Origin: CAIQQQ01 sp040399685 | Lineage (GTDB): Bacteria > Pseudomonadota > Alphaproteobacteria > Acetobacterales > Acetobacteraceae | Reading direction: 5' to 3' | DNA: 64,000 bases | Assembly (NCBI GenBank): GCA_040399685.1 | Contig: JBBART010000003.1 | Coordinates: 62,001-126,000 of the forward strand | Shown: piece after piece, positions 23,624-33,398 of the stretch | How positions within the stretch are numbered: position 1 is the first letter of the stretch | Layout: every line of letters starts with the position of its first letter | The notes under the pieces: generated by a model | The model's database searches: none | What the model saw: only the letters and a program-made list of their open reading frames with translations | What the model was told of the DNA's origin: nothing | Program-made: the position numbers and the translations under genes

Positions 23624-25831
23624 TCACCCTGCTTCGTAGCGGAAATATAACGTCGACAAAGCGGGAACGAACATCACGGCAGACGCCGGGAAGCTGTGCG
23701 CAGGCGTTTTGGTGGCCGTCACCCTGCCCATGTTGCCAGTGCCGCTGCCACCGAACTGGGTGGCATCCGTGTTCAGAATTTCGCGCCATTGCCCGGCATG
23801 GGGAAGCCCGATGCGATAATCCGCGCGCGGCATGGGGGTGAAGTTGGTCACCATCGCCACCGGCGCGTCATCCGGTCCGCCCAGCCGCAGCCAGGCGATC
23901 ACCGATTGCTCCCGGTCGTCAGAGACGATCCAGCGAAACCCTTCCGGCTCGCAATCCCGCGCATGCAGCGCCGGCTCGCTGCAATAAAGCGTGTTGAGTT
24001 CACGGATACAGTCGCGCAGGCCCCGATGCGGGGCGCCGCTCTCGTGGTCCAGCAAATGCCAATCCAGGCTCTGGTCGAAATTCCATTCCGCGCGCTGGCC
24101 GAATTCCTGGCCCATGAACAACAGCTTCTTGCCAGGATGCGCCCACATGAACCCAAAATAGGCGCGCAGGCTGGCGAATTTCTGCCAGTCATCGCCGGGT
24201 ACCCGCGTAAACAGCGAGCCTTTGCCGTGGACAACCTCGTCATGCGAGATCGGCAGAATGAAATTTTCCGAAAACCCGTAAAGCAGACCAAACGTCAACT
24301 TGTCATGGTGCCAGTGGCGATGAATCGGGTCGAGCGACAGATAGGCCAAGGTGTCGTTCATCCACCCCATGTTCCATTTGAACCCAAAGCCCAACCCGTC
24401 CGCATCCACCGGTCTGGTCACGCCCGGCCAGGACGTTGATTCCTCGGCGATCATCTGCGTGCCGGGATGAAGCCCATAGGCCAGGGTGTTGACGCGACGG
24501 ACGAACTCCACCGCTTCCAGGTTGGTGTTGCCGCCATCGCGGTTTGGCAGCCACTCGCCGGCCTCCCGCGAGTAATCCAGATACAGCATCGATGCCACCG
24601 CATCGACGCGCAGCGCATCGATGTGAAACACATCCAGCCAATACAGTGCGCTGGCGATCAGCGTGTTGGCCACTTCGGCGCGACCGAAATTATAGATCGC
24701 TGTGTTCCAGTCAGGATGAAACCCCTGCCGCGGGTCGGCATGCTCATACAGGGCCGTGCCGTCGAATTGCGCCAGGCCATGCGGATCGACCGGAAAATGC
24801 GCCGGCACCCAATCCAGGATCACACCCAATCCGGCCGCATGGGCACGGTCCACCAGCCGGGAGAATCCCTCCTGGTCGCCGAAACGAGAGGTTGGCGAGA
24901 ACAGGCCGATGGGCTGATAGCCCCAACTCGCATCCAGCGGATGCTCACTGACGGGCATGAACTGCAGATGGGTGAAGCCCAGATCGGCGGCGTACGGCAC
25001 CAACTGGTCGGCGAATTCGTCATAACTGAGAAAGCTGCCATCCGCCCTGCGCCGCCAGGAACCGAGATGGACCTCGAACACCGCTATCGGCTCACGTCGC
25101 CGGTCGTGCCCGGCCCTGTCGCGCATGAAATCAGCGTCGGACCAGGCATGCGTCAGTGGGCCCGCAACAACCGAAGCTGCCTGGGGGCGAAGTTCGGCGG
25201 CGCGGCCGAACGGGTCTGATTTCAGCGGCAGCAAGGCGCCGTCCGCATGCAGGATTTCGTATTTGTAGACAGCGCCGGCTTCTACTTCGGGTGCGAAGAT
25301 CTCCCACACGCCGCTGTCGATGCGCAGCCGCATCTGGTGCGTGCGCCCGTCCCAGGCGTTGAAGTCGCCAACGACCGACACCCGCTTGGCGTTGGGCGCC
25401 CAGACCGCGAAATGAACGCCGGACACGTCTTCATGGGTGAGCAGATGCGCACCGAGCTTGCGGTAAAGTTCCTGGTGCGTGCCTTCGTGCAGCAGATAGT
25501 CGTCGGTGGGGCCGAGCACCGGGCCAAATCGATACGGGTCGTCCAGCACCCATTGCCCGCCGGCATTCGACGCCGCCAGCCGGTATGATCGTGGCGCCGT
25601 GCGGTCGGCCAGCAGAACCTCGAAGAATCCCGCAGCATCCCGCTGGGACATCGCATGAACGGCACCGTTGGAATCGTGCAGGGACAGCGTCACGGCGCCG
25701 GGCACGAAGGCCCTGATCACCGCGCCGAATTCAGTCCCATGCGGTCCCAACAGACCGAAGGGGTCGGCATGGCGTCCTTCCACAAGAGCCTTTATCGCCC
25801 CTGCGTTCGCCTGCCATGCCGTAACGTTCAT
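23624..25831 (-). CDS. glgB: 1,4-alpha-glucan branching enzyme
   Basis: The enzyme introduces alpha-1,6 branches into glycogen. The 735-residue protein has the two N-terminal beta-sandwich domains (DPFGLLGPHGTEFG, then GVHFAVWAPNAKRVSVVGDF), a GH13 barrel and a C-terminal all-beta domain. Catalytic residues lie in IDALRVDAVASMLYLDY (nucleophile Asp), MIAEESTSWPGV (acid Glu) and PISHDEVVHGKGSL. Length and order match bacterial GlgB. It follows glgP with a 10-base gap. Confidence 0.96.
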   Translation of the reverse strand: MNVTAWQANAGAIKALVEGRHADPFGLLGPHGTEFGAVIRAFVPGAVTLSLHDSNGAVHAMSQRDAAGFFEVLLADRTAPRSYRLAASNAGGQWVLDDPYRFGPVLGPTDDYLLHEGTHQELYRKLGAHLLTHEDVSGVHFAVWAPNAKRVSVVGDFNAWDGRTHQMRLRIDSGVWEIFAPEVEAGAVYKYEILHADGALLPLKSDPFGRAAELRPQAASVVAGPLTHAWSDADFMRDRAGHDRRREPIAVFEVHLGSWRRRADGSFLSYDEFADQLVPYAADLGFTHLQFMPVSEHPLDASWGYQPIGLFSPTSRFGDQEGFSRLVDRAHAAGLGVILDWVPAHFPVDPHGLAQFDGTALYEHADPRQGFHPDWNTAIYNFGRAEVANTLIASALYWLDVFHIDALRVDAVASMLYLDYSREAGEWLPNRDGGNTNLEAVEFVRRVNTLAYGLHPGTQMIAEESTSWPGVTRPVDADGLGFGFKWNMGWMNDTLAYLSLDPIHRHWHHDKLTFGLLYGFSENFILPISHDEVVHGKGSLFTRVPGDDWQKFASLRAYFGFMWAHPGKKLLFMGQEFGQRAEWNFDQSLDWHLLDHESGAPHRGLRDCIRELNTLYCSEPALHARDCEPEGFRWIVSDDREQSVIAWLRLGGPDDAPVAMVTNFTPMPRADYRIGLPHAGQWREILNTDATQFGGSGTGNMGRVTATKTPAHSFPASAVMFVPALSTLYFRYEAG

Positions 25832-25841
25832 AAATATATGC

Positions 25842-28358
25842 TCAGTTTCGTTCGACCCGTTGGGCGTTCCAGATATTGGAACTGTATTCTGAAATCGCGC
25901 GGTCGGATGAAAACCAGCCGACCTTGGCCGTGTTTATCACGCTCGCCTGCCACCAACGCGGGCGATCGTTCCAAAGTTCCGATACATCGTTCTGGCGGGC
26001 CACGAAGGCATCGAAATCCGTCGTGACCAGGAAGTGATCGTGATTGGTGAGAGCATCCACCAGATCGCGGTAACGGTCCGGCTCACCGGGCGAGAACACG
26101 CCCGAGCCGATGGCGTCCAGCACCTCGCGCAGCATCGGTGATCCGGCGATGGTGGCGCGGGAGTCGATGCCCTGGGCGCGGCGTAGGTCCACTTCGGCTG
26201 CGGTGAGGCCGAAGATGAAAATGTTCTCATCCCCCACCCGGTCCCGGATCTCCACGTTGGCGCCGTCCAGCGTGCCGATCGTCAGCGCGCCGTTCAGCGC
26301 CAGCTTCATGTTGCCGGTGCCGGAGGCCTCCATGCCGGCGGTGGAGATCTGCTCAGACAGATCGCTGGCCGGAATGATGTTCTGCGCCAAGGACACATTG
26401 TAGTTCGGCAGGAACACAACCTTCAGCATGCCCCGCAGCAACGGATCGTTGTTCACCACCCGCGCCACATCGTGGATCAGCTTGATGATCTGCTTGGCGC
26501 GGTAATAGCTGGCGGCCGCCTTGCCGGCGAAGATCTTTACCCGCGGCACCCAGTTGCGCTGCGGCTGGGCCTTCATCGCCTCATACAGCGCCACCGTTTC
26601 GAGGATGTTCAGAAGCTGGCGCTTGTATTCGTGAATGCGCTTGATATGCACATCGAACATCGCGTCCGGATCAACCCGGATCTGCAGCGTGTCGGTGATG
26701 ATGCGGCCCAGTACAACCTTGTTGGCCCGGCGGATCGAGATCAGCCGGTCGTGCAGGCCGCTATCGGCGGCATGCGGCACCAGTTGTTCGAGCGCGTTGG
26801 CGTCATCCATGACCTTCGGCCCGATCACATCGACCAGGCATTTCGTCAGTTCCGGATTGGTCTCGAACAGCCACCGGCGGAAGGTGATGCCGTTGGTGAC
26901 GTTGGTGATGCGGTCTGGATAAAGCGTGTGGAAATCGTGAAACACGCTCTGGCGGATCAGGTCGGTGTGCAAGGCCGACACGCCGTTGACCTTGTGCGAG
27001 CCGAGAAACGCCAGATTGCCCATCCGCACCCTGCGCCCGTTTTGCTCATCGATCAGCGACACTGACGACATCAGCCGCCAGTCGTCATGGCCCTGGGCGC
27101 GCAGCAGGCTCAGATGGTGGGCGTTGATGAGATAGATGATCTGCATGTGGCGCGGCAGCAGCCGCTCCATCAGGTTGACCGGCCAGGTCTCCAGCGCCTC
27201 GGGCAGCAAGGTGTGGTTGGTGTAGGAAAACGTCTCGGTGGTGATCGTCCAGGCTTCGTCCCAGCCGAGCGCATGCACATCCACCAGCAGCCGCATCAGC
27301 TCGGCGATGGCGATGGAGGGGTGGGTGTCGTTCAACTGGATGGCGTTGTGCTGGGCCAGCGAGCGCACATCGCCGTGCTGGTGGATGTGGCGGAACATCA
27401 GATCCTGCAGCGAGGCGGAGGAGAAGAAATACTCCTGGCGCAGGCGCAACTCCTGGCCTTCAGGTGATTCGTCGCTGGGATACAGGATCTGTGAGATCGC
27501 GTTGGCGCGGGATCGGCTGGCCAGCGCGCCCACATGGTCGCCGCGATTGAACGTGTCCAGACGCAACGGATCGGACGCGCGGGCAGACCACAGGCGCAGC
27601 GTGTTCACATGCGTCGCGCGCCACCCCACAACCGGCGTGTCATAGGCCACCGCATCCACCGTCTCAGACGGCACCCATTTGTAGCGCGGGTCGGCATCGA
27701 GCGCTGCATCCGGATCGGGCGCCATCGGCTCCACCGTGCCGCCGAAGCCCACGGGGAAATTCACTTCCGGGCGGGCAAATTCCCACGGGTTGCCAAAGGC
27801 CAGCCAGGTTTCCGGAAACTCCTGCTGCCAGCCATCCTTGATCTTCTGGCGGAACAGGCCGTGATTGTAGCGAATGCCATGGCCGTAGGTGGCGATGGAC
27901 AAGGTGGCCATGCTTTCCATGAAGCAGGCGGCCAGCCGGCCCAGGCCGCCATTGCCGAGGGCTGCATCCGGTTCAATGTCGCGCAGCGCGTTCAAATCAA
28001 CGCCCAGCTCGGCCAAGGCGGTGCGCATGGCCTCGGTGATGCCGAGGTTGTTCAAGCTGTCGAACAGCAGGCGGCCGATCAGGAATTCCAGCGATAGGTA
28101 GTAAACCCGCTTGCTGCCCTCGGCGTAGGTGGCGCGGGTGGAGGGAATCCAGCGATCGACGATGCAGTCCCGCACCGCGAAGGCAGTGGCCACGAACCAG
28201 TCGCGCGGGGTGGCCACCACCGGGTCCTTGCCCACGGCATAGGTCAGTTGGGACACGACCGCCTTGCGCAGCGTGGCGACATCGTGGCCGGGGGCATTGA
28301 AGCCGACATGGCCTGCATGGTTGTTCACAAGCGGGGTGGCCTGAATGATTTCGTCCAT
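25842..28358 (-). CDS. glgP: glycogen phosphorylase
   Basis: The enzyme releases glucose-1-phosphate from glycogen chain ends using pyridoxal phosphate. The 838-residue protein carries the hallmark EASGTGNMKLALNGALTIGT with the PLP lysine, YYLSLEFLIGR near the N-terminus and DTHPSIAIAELMRLLVD. The ATG at 28358 is preferred because AAGGA stands 8 bases upstream. The frame also opens 6 codons earlier. It is the first gene of the leftward glg operon, so degradation and synthesis enzymes are made from one transcript. Confidence 0.95.
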   Translation of the reverse strand: MDEIIQATPLVNNHAGHVGFNAPGHDVATLRKAVVSQLTYAVGKDPVVATPRDWFVATAFAVRDCIVDRWIPSTRATYAEGSKRVYYLSLEFLIGRLLFDSLNNLGITEAMRTALAELGVDLNALRDIEPDAALGNGGLGRLAACFMESMATLSIATYGHGIRYNHGLFRQKIKDGWQQEFPETWLAFGNPWEFARPEVNFPVGFGGTVEPMAPDPDAALDADPRYKWVPSETVDAVAYDTPVVGWRATHVNTLRLWSARASDPLRLDTFNRGDHVGALASRSRANAISQILYPSDESPEGQELRLRQEYFFSSASLQDLMFRHIHQHGDVRSLAQHNAIQLNDTHPSIAIAELMRLLVDVHALGWDEAWTITTETFSYTNHTLLPEALETWPVNLMERLLPRHMQIIYLINAHHLSLLRAQGHDDWRLMSSVSLIDEQNGRRVRMGNLAFLGSHKVNGVSALHTDLIRQSVFHDFHTLYPDRITNVTNGITFRRWLFETNPELTKCLVDVIGPKVMDDANALEQLVPHAADSGLHDRLISIRRANKVVLGRIITDTLQIRVDPDAMFDVHIKRIHEYKRQLLNILETVALYEAMKAQPQRNWVPRVKIFAGKAAASYYRAKQIIKLIHDVARVVNNDPLLRGMLKVVFLPNYNVSLAQNIIPASDLSEQISTAGMEASGTGNMKLALNGALTIGTLDGANVEIRDRVGDENIFIFGLTAAEVDLRRAQGIDSRATIAGSPMLREVLDAIGSGVFSPGEPDRYRDLVDALTNHDHFLVTTDFDAFVARQNDVSELWNDRPRWWQASVINTAKVGWFSSDRAISEYSSNIWNAQRVERN

Positions 28359-28482
28359 CAGTCGCGTCCTTCGCAAGGCTGGAAAACGGGCACATAGAAA
28401 AGGTGCGGCGGTGCGTCCGCCGCCGCCGCCTATCCTTTCGATATCACAGATGCGGTTGATGAAGTGTCATGTGTCAAGCCGA
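28359..28482 (-). promoter_or_regulatory. amidase-glgP intergenic region with a GC hairpin
   Basis: These 124 bases separate the upstream amidase from glgP on the same strand. A small hairpin GCGGCGG-TGCGT-CCGCCGC lies at 28405-28423 and could end the amidase transcript. The left part is the likely place for a glg promoter, but no consensus boxes could be fixed. Confidence 0.35.
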
Positions 28483-29901
28483 TCAACCCCGCGCCGGGCC
28501 GGTATTGGTGGTGACGTGATCCGGGCGTGTGCGGCTTTCCCAGCCGGATAACTGCTCGATCGCGCGACCGATCCGCAGCAAGGTCGCCTCGTCCCATGCG
28601 CGGCCGGCAAGCTGAACGCCTAGGGGAAGACCGTCTGGCGTCACATCGGTCGGCACGCACAGAGCTGGATGGCCGGTGACGTTGAACTGGATGGTCTGGA
28701 TAATCCCAGCCACCGCACGCGGGTCCAGCACGGCGCCGAAGCGGGGGGCGGGGACGAGGGTGGAGGCGGTCAACAATGCGTCATAGTGCTGCAACGCGTG
28801 GTCCACCGCGTCGGTCAGCACTCGTCGCAGCCGCAGCGCGGCCATGAGGTCGGCCGAGGTGATGGCCGCGCCATAAATGAAGCGCTGGTAGGCAATGGCG
28901 CCGAAATCCATCGGCCGATGGCGCAGATCCGCCTCATGGATGGAGAACGCCTCGGCAATCATGATCGTGCGGCCCACGGCGGCGAACAGGGCGTAGTCCG
29001 GCAGCACGATGTCCTCGACGATGGCGCCCGCCGCGCGCAGCAGGTTCGCGGTGCGATCGATCGTGGCGAGCACCTCCGGGCTTGCAGCCTGGGCGGCGGC
29101 GAAATGGGCGCGCGGGATGCCGATGCGCAAACCGGCCACGCCGGCCTCCAGCGCCGCCCGGTAATCTGGCACCGGCAGATCCACGCTGGCCGCATCCAGC
29201 GGATCGAAGCCCGCGATCACCTGCAACGCGATGGCGCTGTCCTCGATGCTGACCGACAGCGGCCCGCAATGGTCCAGCGTGAACGACAGCGGAAACACCC
29301 CACGACGGCTGACCCGCCCATAGGTCGGCTTCAGCCCCACCAGGCCGCAATAGCCGGCAGGCCCGCGGATGGAGCCGCCGGTGTCGGAGCCCATCGCCAT
29401 GCGCACCATGCCCGAGCCGACGGCGGCCGCCGAGCCGGAGCTGGAGCCGCCCGGGATATGCTCGCGGTTCCATGGGTTGCGGGCAGGGGGGAACGGCAGG
29501 TCGAAGCTCGGCCCGCCGATGGCGAATTCATGGGTGGCGAGCTTGCCGAGGAGCACGGCGCCGCCCTCGGCGAATTTCGCCGCCACCGCCGAATCATGCT
29601 CCGGCACCACGTCCAGCCGCAGCTTGGAATGGCAGGTCGTGCGGATGCCGGCGGTGCTGTAGATGTCCTTCAGCGCGTGCGGAATGCCGTGCATCGGGCC
29701 GCGATCCACGCCTTGCGCGATCTCGGCGTCGGCCCTGTGCGCATCTTCCAACGCGCGGGCGCTGGTGTGCAGCACGAAGGCGTTGAGCGCGGGATCATGC
29801 GTCGCGATGCGGGCAAGCGCCGCCTCGGTGAGCGCCACGGAAGTGACGGTGCCAGCGCGCAGATTGTGGCCTGCCTCGGCGATAGACAAGGATGCGGTCA
29901 T
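28483..29901 (-). CDS. amidase-signature family hydrolase with small-partner operon
   Basis: The 472-residue protein has the amidase triad: Lys in GIPHALKDIYSTAG, and the serines in IPGGSSSGSAAAVGSG and GSDTGGSIRGPA. It resembles GatA/AtzE-type amidases rather than aliphatic amidases. Its start overlaps (ATGA) the stop of a 67-residue gene of GatC/AtzG type, a pairing typical of heterodimeric amidases. The substrate is unknown. The gene is not close in sequence to the other amidase at 15263-16663, apart from the shared signature. Confidence 0.85.
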   Translation of the reverse strand: MTASLSIAEAGHNLRAGTVTSVALTEAALARIATHDPALNAFVLHTSARALEDAHRADAEIAQGVDRGPMHGIPHALKDIYSTAGIRTTCHSKLRLDVVPEHDSAVAAKFAEGGAVLLGKLATHEFAIGGPSFDLPFPPARNPWNREHIPGGSSSGSAAAVGSGMVRMAMGSDTGGSIRGPAGYCGLVGLKPTYGRVSRRGVFPLSFTLDHCGPLSVSIEDSAIALQVIAGFDPLDAASVDLPVPDYRAALEAGVAGLRIGIPRAHFAAAQAASPEVLATIDRTANLLRAAGAIVEDIVLPDYALFAAVGRTIMIAEAFSIHEADLRHRPMDFGAIAYQRFIYGAAITSADLMAALRLRRVLTDAVDHALQHYDALLTASTLVPAPRFGAVLDPRAVAGIIQTIQFNVTGHPALCVPTDVTPDGLPLGVQLAGRAWDEATLLRIGRAIEQLSGWESRTRPDHVTTNTGPARG

Positions 29902-30101
29902 CGTGCGGCGCCCTGCATGCGAAAGATGTTCGATGGTTCCTGCGTGGCGTCCAGCGCCATATGCATCACATCCATCTGCGCGCGGAAGTCGGCATAGCTG
30001 GTCAGGATGACATCGCGGCGCTCAGCGGGCAGTTCCATGCCGGCGCGCGCCAGAAAGGTCTGGAACTCAGCCTCCAGCATTGCGGGTGAGAGGTCTGACA
30101 T
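29898..30101 (-). CDS. small GatC/AtzG-like amidase partner
   Basis: This 67-residue, mostly helical protein begins MSDLSPAMLEAEFQTFLARA and ends EPSNIFRMQGAAR. The helical first half, the Pro in the MELPAERR turn and an EPxxxFR-type tail recall GatC and AtzG, the small belts that wrap amidase subunits. A strong AGAAGGAG site stands just before its ATG. It overlaps the downstream amidase by 4 bases, which strongly supports a joint complex. The longer frame to 30590 overlaps the divergent SDR gene and is not used. Confidence 0.7.
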   Translation of the reverse strand: MSDLSPAMLEAEFQTFLARAGMELPAERRDVILTSYADFRAQMDVMHMALDATQEPSNIFRMQGAAR

Positions 30102-30182
30102 CGCAGGCTCCTTCTGGTTATATTTTGATATTCGTGACCAGAATTGTGCGGCGCACAAGCCCAAGAAGAAGGAATATTCTCG

Positions 30183-30929
30183 ATGCGACTGGCAGGGAAA
30201 CTGGCATGGGTCACAGGCGCCGGTAGTGGTATCGGCGAAGCGGCAGCGATTGCGCTGGCCGCTGAGGGCGCCACTGTGGTGCTGACCGGGCGCACGCGGT
30301 CCAAGCTTGAAACGGTGGCGGCGCGCATCGGCGCCCCGGCGCATATCCACCCCGGCGACCTGACGGTGGCGGCAGAGGTGACGGCGATTGCCGCAGCCAT
30401 CCTGGCGCAGTTCGGCCGGATCGACATTCTGGTCAACAATGCCGGGCTGAACATCGTCGACCGGCAATGGAGCCGGCTGGACCCGGCGGGCGTGGACGCG
30501 CTGATCAGCGGCAACCTCAACAGCGCGTTCTACTGCGTCACGGCAGTGCTGCCGGCGATGCGCGCGCAGGGCGGGGGATTGTTGATCCACACCGCCTCGA
30601 TGGCCGGCCGCTTCATCTCACCCTTGGGTGGCCCTGCCTACACCGCAGCCAAGCACGGCGTGGTGGCCATGAGCCACAGCCTCAACATGGCGGAATGCAT
30701 CAACGGCATTCGCTCCTCCGTGGTGCTGCCGGGTGAGGTGGCCACGCCGATCCTGGACCGCCGACCGGTGCCAGTGACCGCCGAGGAACGGGCGAAAATG
30801 GTGCAGTCCGAGGAGGTGGGCGACCTCATTCGTTACATCGCCTGCCTGCCGGATCATGTGGTGATCAACGAGGTTATGATGGCGCCGACATGGAATCGTG
30901 GTTATGTCGCTGCATTGCAGCAAAGCTGA
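30183..30929 (+). CDS. SDR family NAD(P)-dependent oxidoreductase
   Basis: The 248-residue classical short-chain dehydrogenase has the cofactor motif TGAGSGIG, the NNAG motif and the catalytic Ser (HTASMAG) and Tyr-x-x-x-Lys (YTAAK). It should reduce or oxidise a carbonyl/alcohol group, with unknown substrate. The ATG at 30183 is chosen because AAGGA precedes it and the Rossmann fold starts at once. The frame opens 13 codons earlier without such support. It is followed after 36 bases by a DoxX gene. Confidence 0.88.
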   Translation: MRLAGKLAWVTGAGSGIGEAAAIALAAEGATVVLTGRTRSKLETVAARIGAPAHIHPGDLTVAAEVTAIAAAILAQFGRIDILVNNAGLNIVDRQWSRLDPAGVDALISGNLNSAFYCVTAVLPAMRAQGGGLLIHTASMAGRFISPLGGPAYTAAKHGVVAMSHSLNMAECINGIRSSVVLPGEVATPILDRRPVPVTAEERAKMVQSEEVGDLIRYIACLPDHVVINEVMMAPTWNRGYVAALQQS

Positions 30930-30965
30930 CGATCGTCGTCACGCGCATCACCGACGAGGTTCCTC

Positions 30966-31370
30966 ATGTCGCCGTTCGTCTCCGCCGCAGCCCAGTTGCT
31001 GGGCCGCGGCTTGTTGTCGATCATCTTCATCATCGGTGGTCTGGGCAAGATCGCAGCCCCTGGCCCCACCATCGGCTACATCACGTCGTCGGGCCTGCCG
31101 TATCCGGAACTCGCCTATTATGCCTCGGTCGTCATTGAACTGGGCGGTGGCCTGGCGATCCTGTTCGGGCTGCAGACCCGGCTTGTGGGCCCGGCGTTGG
31201 CGTTGTTCTGCGTTGTCACCGGCCTGGTGTTTCACTTCCACCCGGGCAATGCGGGCCAGATGACCCATTATCTGAAGAACCTCGCCATGGCGGGCGGTTT
31301 CTTGCAGTTGTTCGCGCTGGGCGGGGGGCTCTATAGCGTGGATGCGTTGCTGCGTCGCCGGAAGATATAA
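30966..31370 (+). CDS. DoxX family integral membrane protein
   Basis: The 134-residue protein has four hydrophobic helices and the DoxX pattern: LLGRGLLSIIFIIGGLGKI at the start, IELGGGLAILFGLQTRL in the second helix region and FHFHPGNAGQMTHYLKNLAM near the end. DoxX proteins sit in the inner membrane and are linked to quinone or redox stress roles, and the precise activity here is not readable. It probably shares a transcript with the SDR gene and is followed by the three-hairpin repeat. Confidence 0.85.
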   Translation: MSPFVSAAAQLLGRGLLSIIFIIGGLGKIAAPGPTIGYITSSGLPYPELAYYASVVIELGGGLAILFGLQTRLVGPALALFCVVTGLVFHFHPGNAGQMTHYLKNLAMAGGFLQLFALGGGLYSVDALLRRRKI

Positions 31371-31383
31371 TTTTTGTAAGCAA

Positions 31384-31508
31384 GATCTTCTTTTTCTGAA
31401 GAAAAAGAAGCAAAAAGACGTTCATTCATTCAGATGCATTTTGTAAAATGTTTACAAAATGCATCTGAATGAATGAAATTTTTTGGTTCTTTTTTATAAA
31501 AAAGAACT
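31384..31508. repeat. three-hairpin dispersed repeat, copy 4
   Basis: Same orientation as copy 1: CTTCTTTTTC/GAAAAAGAAG (31387-31410) and GTTCTTTTTT/AAAAAAGAAC (31486-31507). Between them lies the longest stem of the set, a perfect 27-base arm at 31421-31447 with its complement at 31451-31477 around an ATG loop. It lies between the convergent DoxX and SDR genes. Confidence 0.8.
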
Positions 31509-31537
31509 CTTCCGCTTACCTTGATGCTTCCCACCCT

Positions 31538-32299
31538 CTAAAACGACGTAAACCCATCATCTGCCGCAATGATCGCGCCGTTGAGAAACCGTGCCGGCTC
31601 ATCAGCGCAGAGCAGCAGCAACACCCCATCCAGGTCGCGCGGCTCGCCCAGCCTTTTGCGGGGCAGGCTGGACAGCAGCCGCCGCCCGGCGTCGGTTTCC
31701 ACGAAATCCGCGCTGATCTCGGTGGCGATATAGCCAGGGCAGATGGCGTTGGTGTTGATGCCGTGGCGGCCCCATTCGCGGGCCATCGATTTCGTCATCT
31801 GCACCACCGCGGCCTTGGACATCGAATACGTCGAAAGCTGTCCCAGCGCCCGCAGCCCGGCGATGCTGGCGATGTTGACGATGCGGCCCGGGATCTTGTG
31901 CGCGATCATCTGCCGCGCCGCCGCCTGCGCCATGAAGAAGGCGCCCTTGAGGTTGGTGTGCATCACGTCGTCGTAATCATGCTCGGTCACGTCTTCGAGC
32001 CGCGCCTGGCGGCTGATGCCGGCATTGTTGACCAGGATCTCGATCGGTCCGAGCAACCGTTCGGCCGCGTGCGCGGCTTTCTGGATGGAGGCGTGGGAGG
32101 CCACGTCAAGTTGTACCGTCACCGCCTCCGCTCCGTCAGCCCGCAACTCCTCGGCCAGTGCAACCAGCCGGTCCTCCCGCCGCGCCGCCAGCACCAGACG
32201 TGCACCGGAGGCGGCCAGAACTCGGGCGAATTGGGCACCCAGTCCCGAACTGGCGCCGGTGACGAACGCCACCCGGCCGGCAATGCCCGCGCCGTTCAT
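31538..32299 (-). CDS. SDR family oxidoreductase
   Basis: The 253-residue classical SDR has TGASSGLG, NNAGISR, Ser in NIASIAG and YSMSK as Tyr-Lys pair, ending DDGFTSF. The acceptor is unknown. Its ATG overlaps the stop of the nitronate-monooxygenase-like gene as ATGA, so both belong to one short operon running away from the acyl-CoA dehydrogenase operon. That association suggests a role in fatty- or alicyclic-acid catabolism, for example as a 3-hydroxyacyl-CoA dehydrogenase. Confidence 0.87.
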   Translation of the reverse strand: MNGAGIAGRVAFVTGASSGLGAQFARVLAASGARLVLAARREDRLVALAEELRADGAEAVTVQLDVASHASIQKAAHAAERLLGPIEILVNNAGISRQARLEDVTEHDYDDVMHTNLKGAFFMAQAAARQMIAHKIPGRIVNIASIAGLRALGQLSTYSMSKAAVVQMTKSMAREWGRHGINTNAICPGYIATEISADFVETDAGRRLLSSLPRKRLGEPRDLDGVLLLLCADEPARFLNGAIIAADDGFTSF

Positions 32300-33252
32300 G
32301 CCGAGATCCCCAACCGGGCGCGGGCCGCCTGATATTCATGGGCCAGTCGTACCACCAGTTCGGCCGCCGGCACCACCGCGCGCACTGCGCCGACGCCTTG
32401 CCCGGCGCCCCAGATATCCTTCCATGCCCGCACGCGATCGCTGCCGAAATTCATCTGGCTTGGGTCGCTGGCGGGAAGATGGTCTGGGTCCAGCCCGGCG
32501 CGGATGAGGCTGGGCTTGAGGTAGTTGCCGTGAACGCCGCTGATGACGTTGGTGTAGATGATATCCGACGCTGAGGATTCCACGATCATGTCCTTATAGC
32601 CGGCGGCTGCGTTGGCCTCCTCGGTGGCGATGAACGCCGAGCCGATATAGGCAAGATCCGCCCCCATCGCCTGTGCGGCCAGAATGGCCCCGCCCGTGGC
32701 GATGGCGCCGGACAGCACCAGCGGGCCGTCCCACCAGGCGCGGATTTCCTGGATGAGGGCGAACGGTGAGATAGTACCGGCATGGTCGCCCGCACCGGTG
32801 GCGACGGCAATCAGGCCGTCGGCGCCTTTTTCGATGGCCTTGTGGGCGAATGCGTTGGTGATCACGTCGTGCAGCACGATGCCGCCATAGGAATGCGCCG
32901 CCTCGTTGACCTCTGGGCGAGCGCCGAGCGAGGTTATCAGGATCGGTACGCGAAATTTCACGCAGGTTTCTATATCGGCCATCAACCGCTCGTTGGAGCG
33001 ATGCACGATCTGGTTGACCGCGAACGGCGCGGCCGGGCGATCGGGGTGTTTTGCGTTGTGTTCGCCCAGTTCACCGGTGATGCGGGTGAGCCACTCGGCC
33101 AGCACATGCGCCGGGCGTGCATTCAACGCCGGGAACGATCCCACGATCCCGGCCTTACATTGCGCTATCACAAGGTCGGGGTTGGAGATGATGAACAGGG
33201 GCGAGCCGATGACCGGCAAAGTCAGGCGCTGCAACAGCGGCGGGAGGGACAT
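32296..33252 (-). CDS. nitronate monooxygenase-like NAD(P)H-dependent flavin oxidoreductase
   Basis: The 318-residue TIM-barrel flavoprotein has LPVIGSPLFIISNPDLVIAQ at the N-terminus, VATGAGDHAGTISPFALI near the catalytic site and an FMN-phosphate loop in LSGAIATGGAILAAQAMGAD. The family oxidises nitronates or acts as an NADH:quinone or enoyl reductase, so substrate calls are unsafe. The ATG at 33252 begins the conserved fold. The frame runs to 33396, where it would overlap the divergent acyl-CoA dehydrogenase promoter. Confidence 0.83.
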   Translation of the reverse strand: MSLPPLLQRLTLPVIGSPLFIISNPDLVIAQCKAGIVGSFPALNARPAHVLAEWLTRITGELGEHNAKHPDRPAAPFAVNQIVHRSNERLMADIETCVKFRVPILITSLGARPEVNEAAHSYGGIVLHDVITNAFAHKAIEKGADGLIAVATGAGDHAGTISPFALIQEIRAWWDGPLVLSGAIATGGAILAAQAMGADLAYIGSAFIATEEANAAAGYKDMIVESSASDIIYTNVISGVHGNYLKPSLIRAGLDPDHLPASDPSQMNFGSDRVRAWKDIWGAGQGVGAVRAVVPAAELVVRLAHEYQAARARLGISA

Positions 33253-33398
33253 GGAGGGGTTTCCGACGTTTCTTGCACCCGACCGTGCCACGCGCGTGGC
33301 ACACCTCCAAGATCGGATTTGACGGCGAGGCAAGCGAACCGCACCCTGACGGCAATCGGGGCGAACGGCGGGGCCAATCCGCCAGGGGAGAAACAAGA

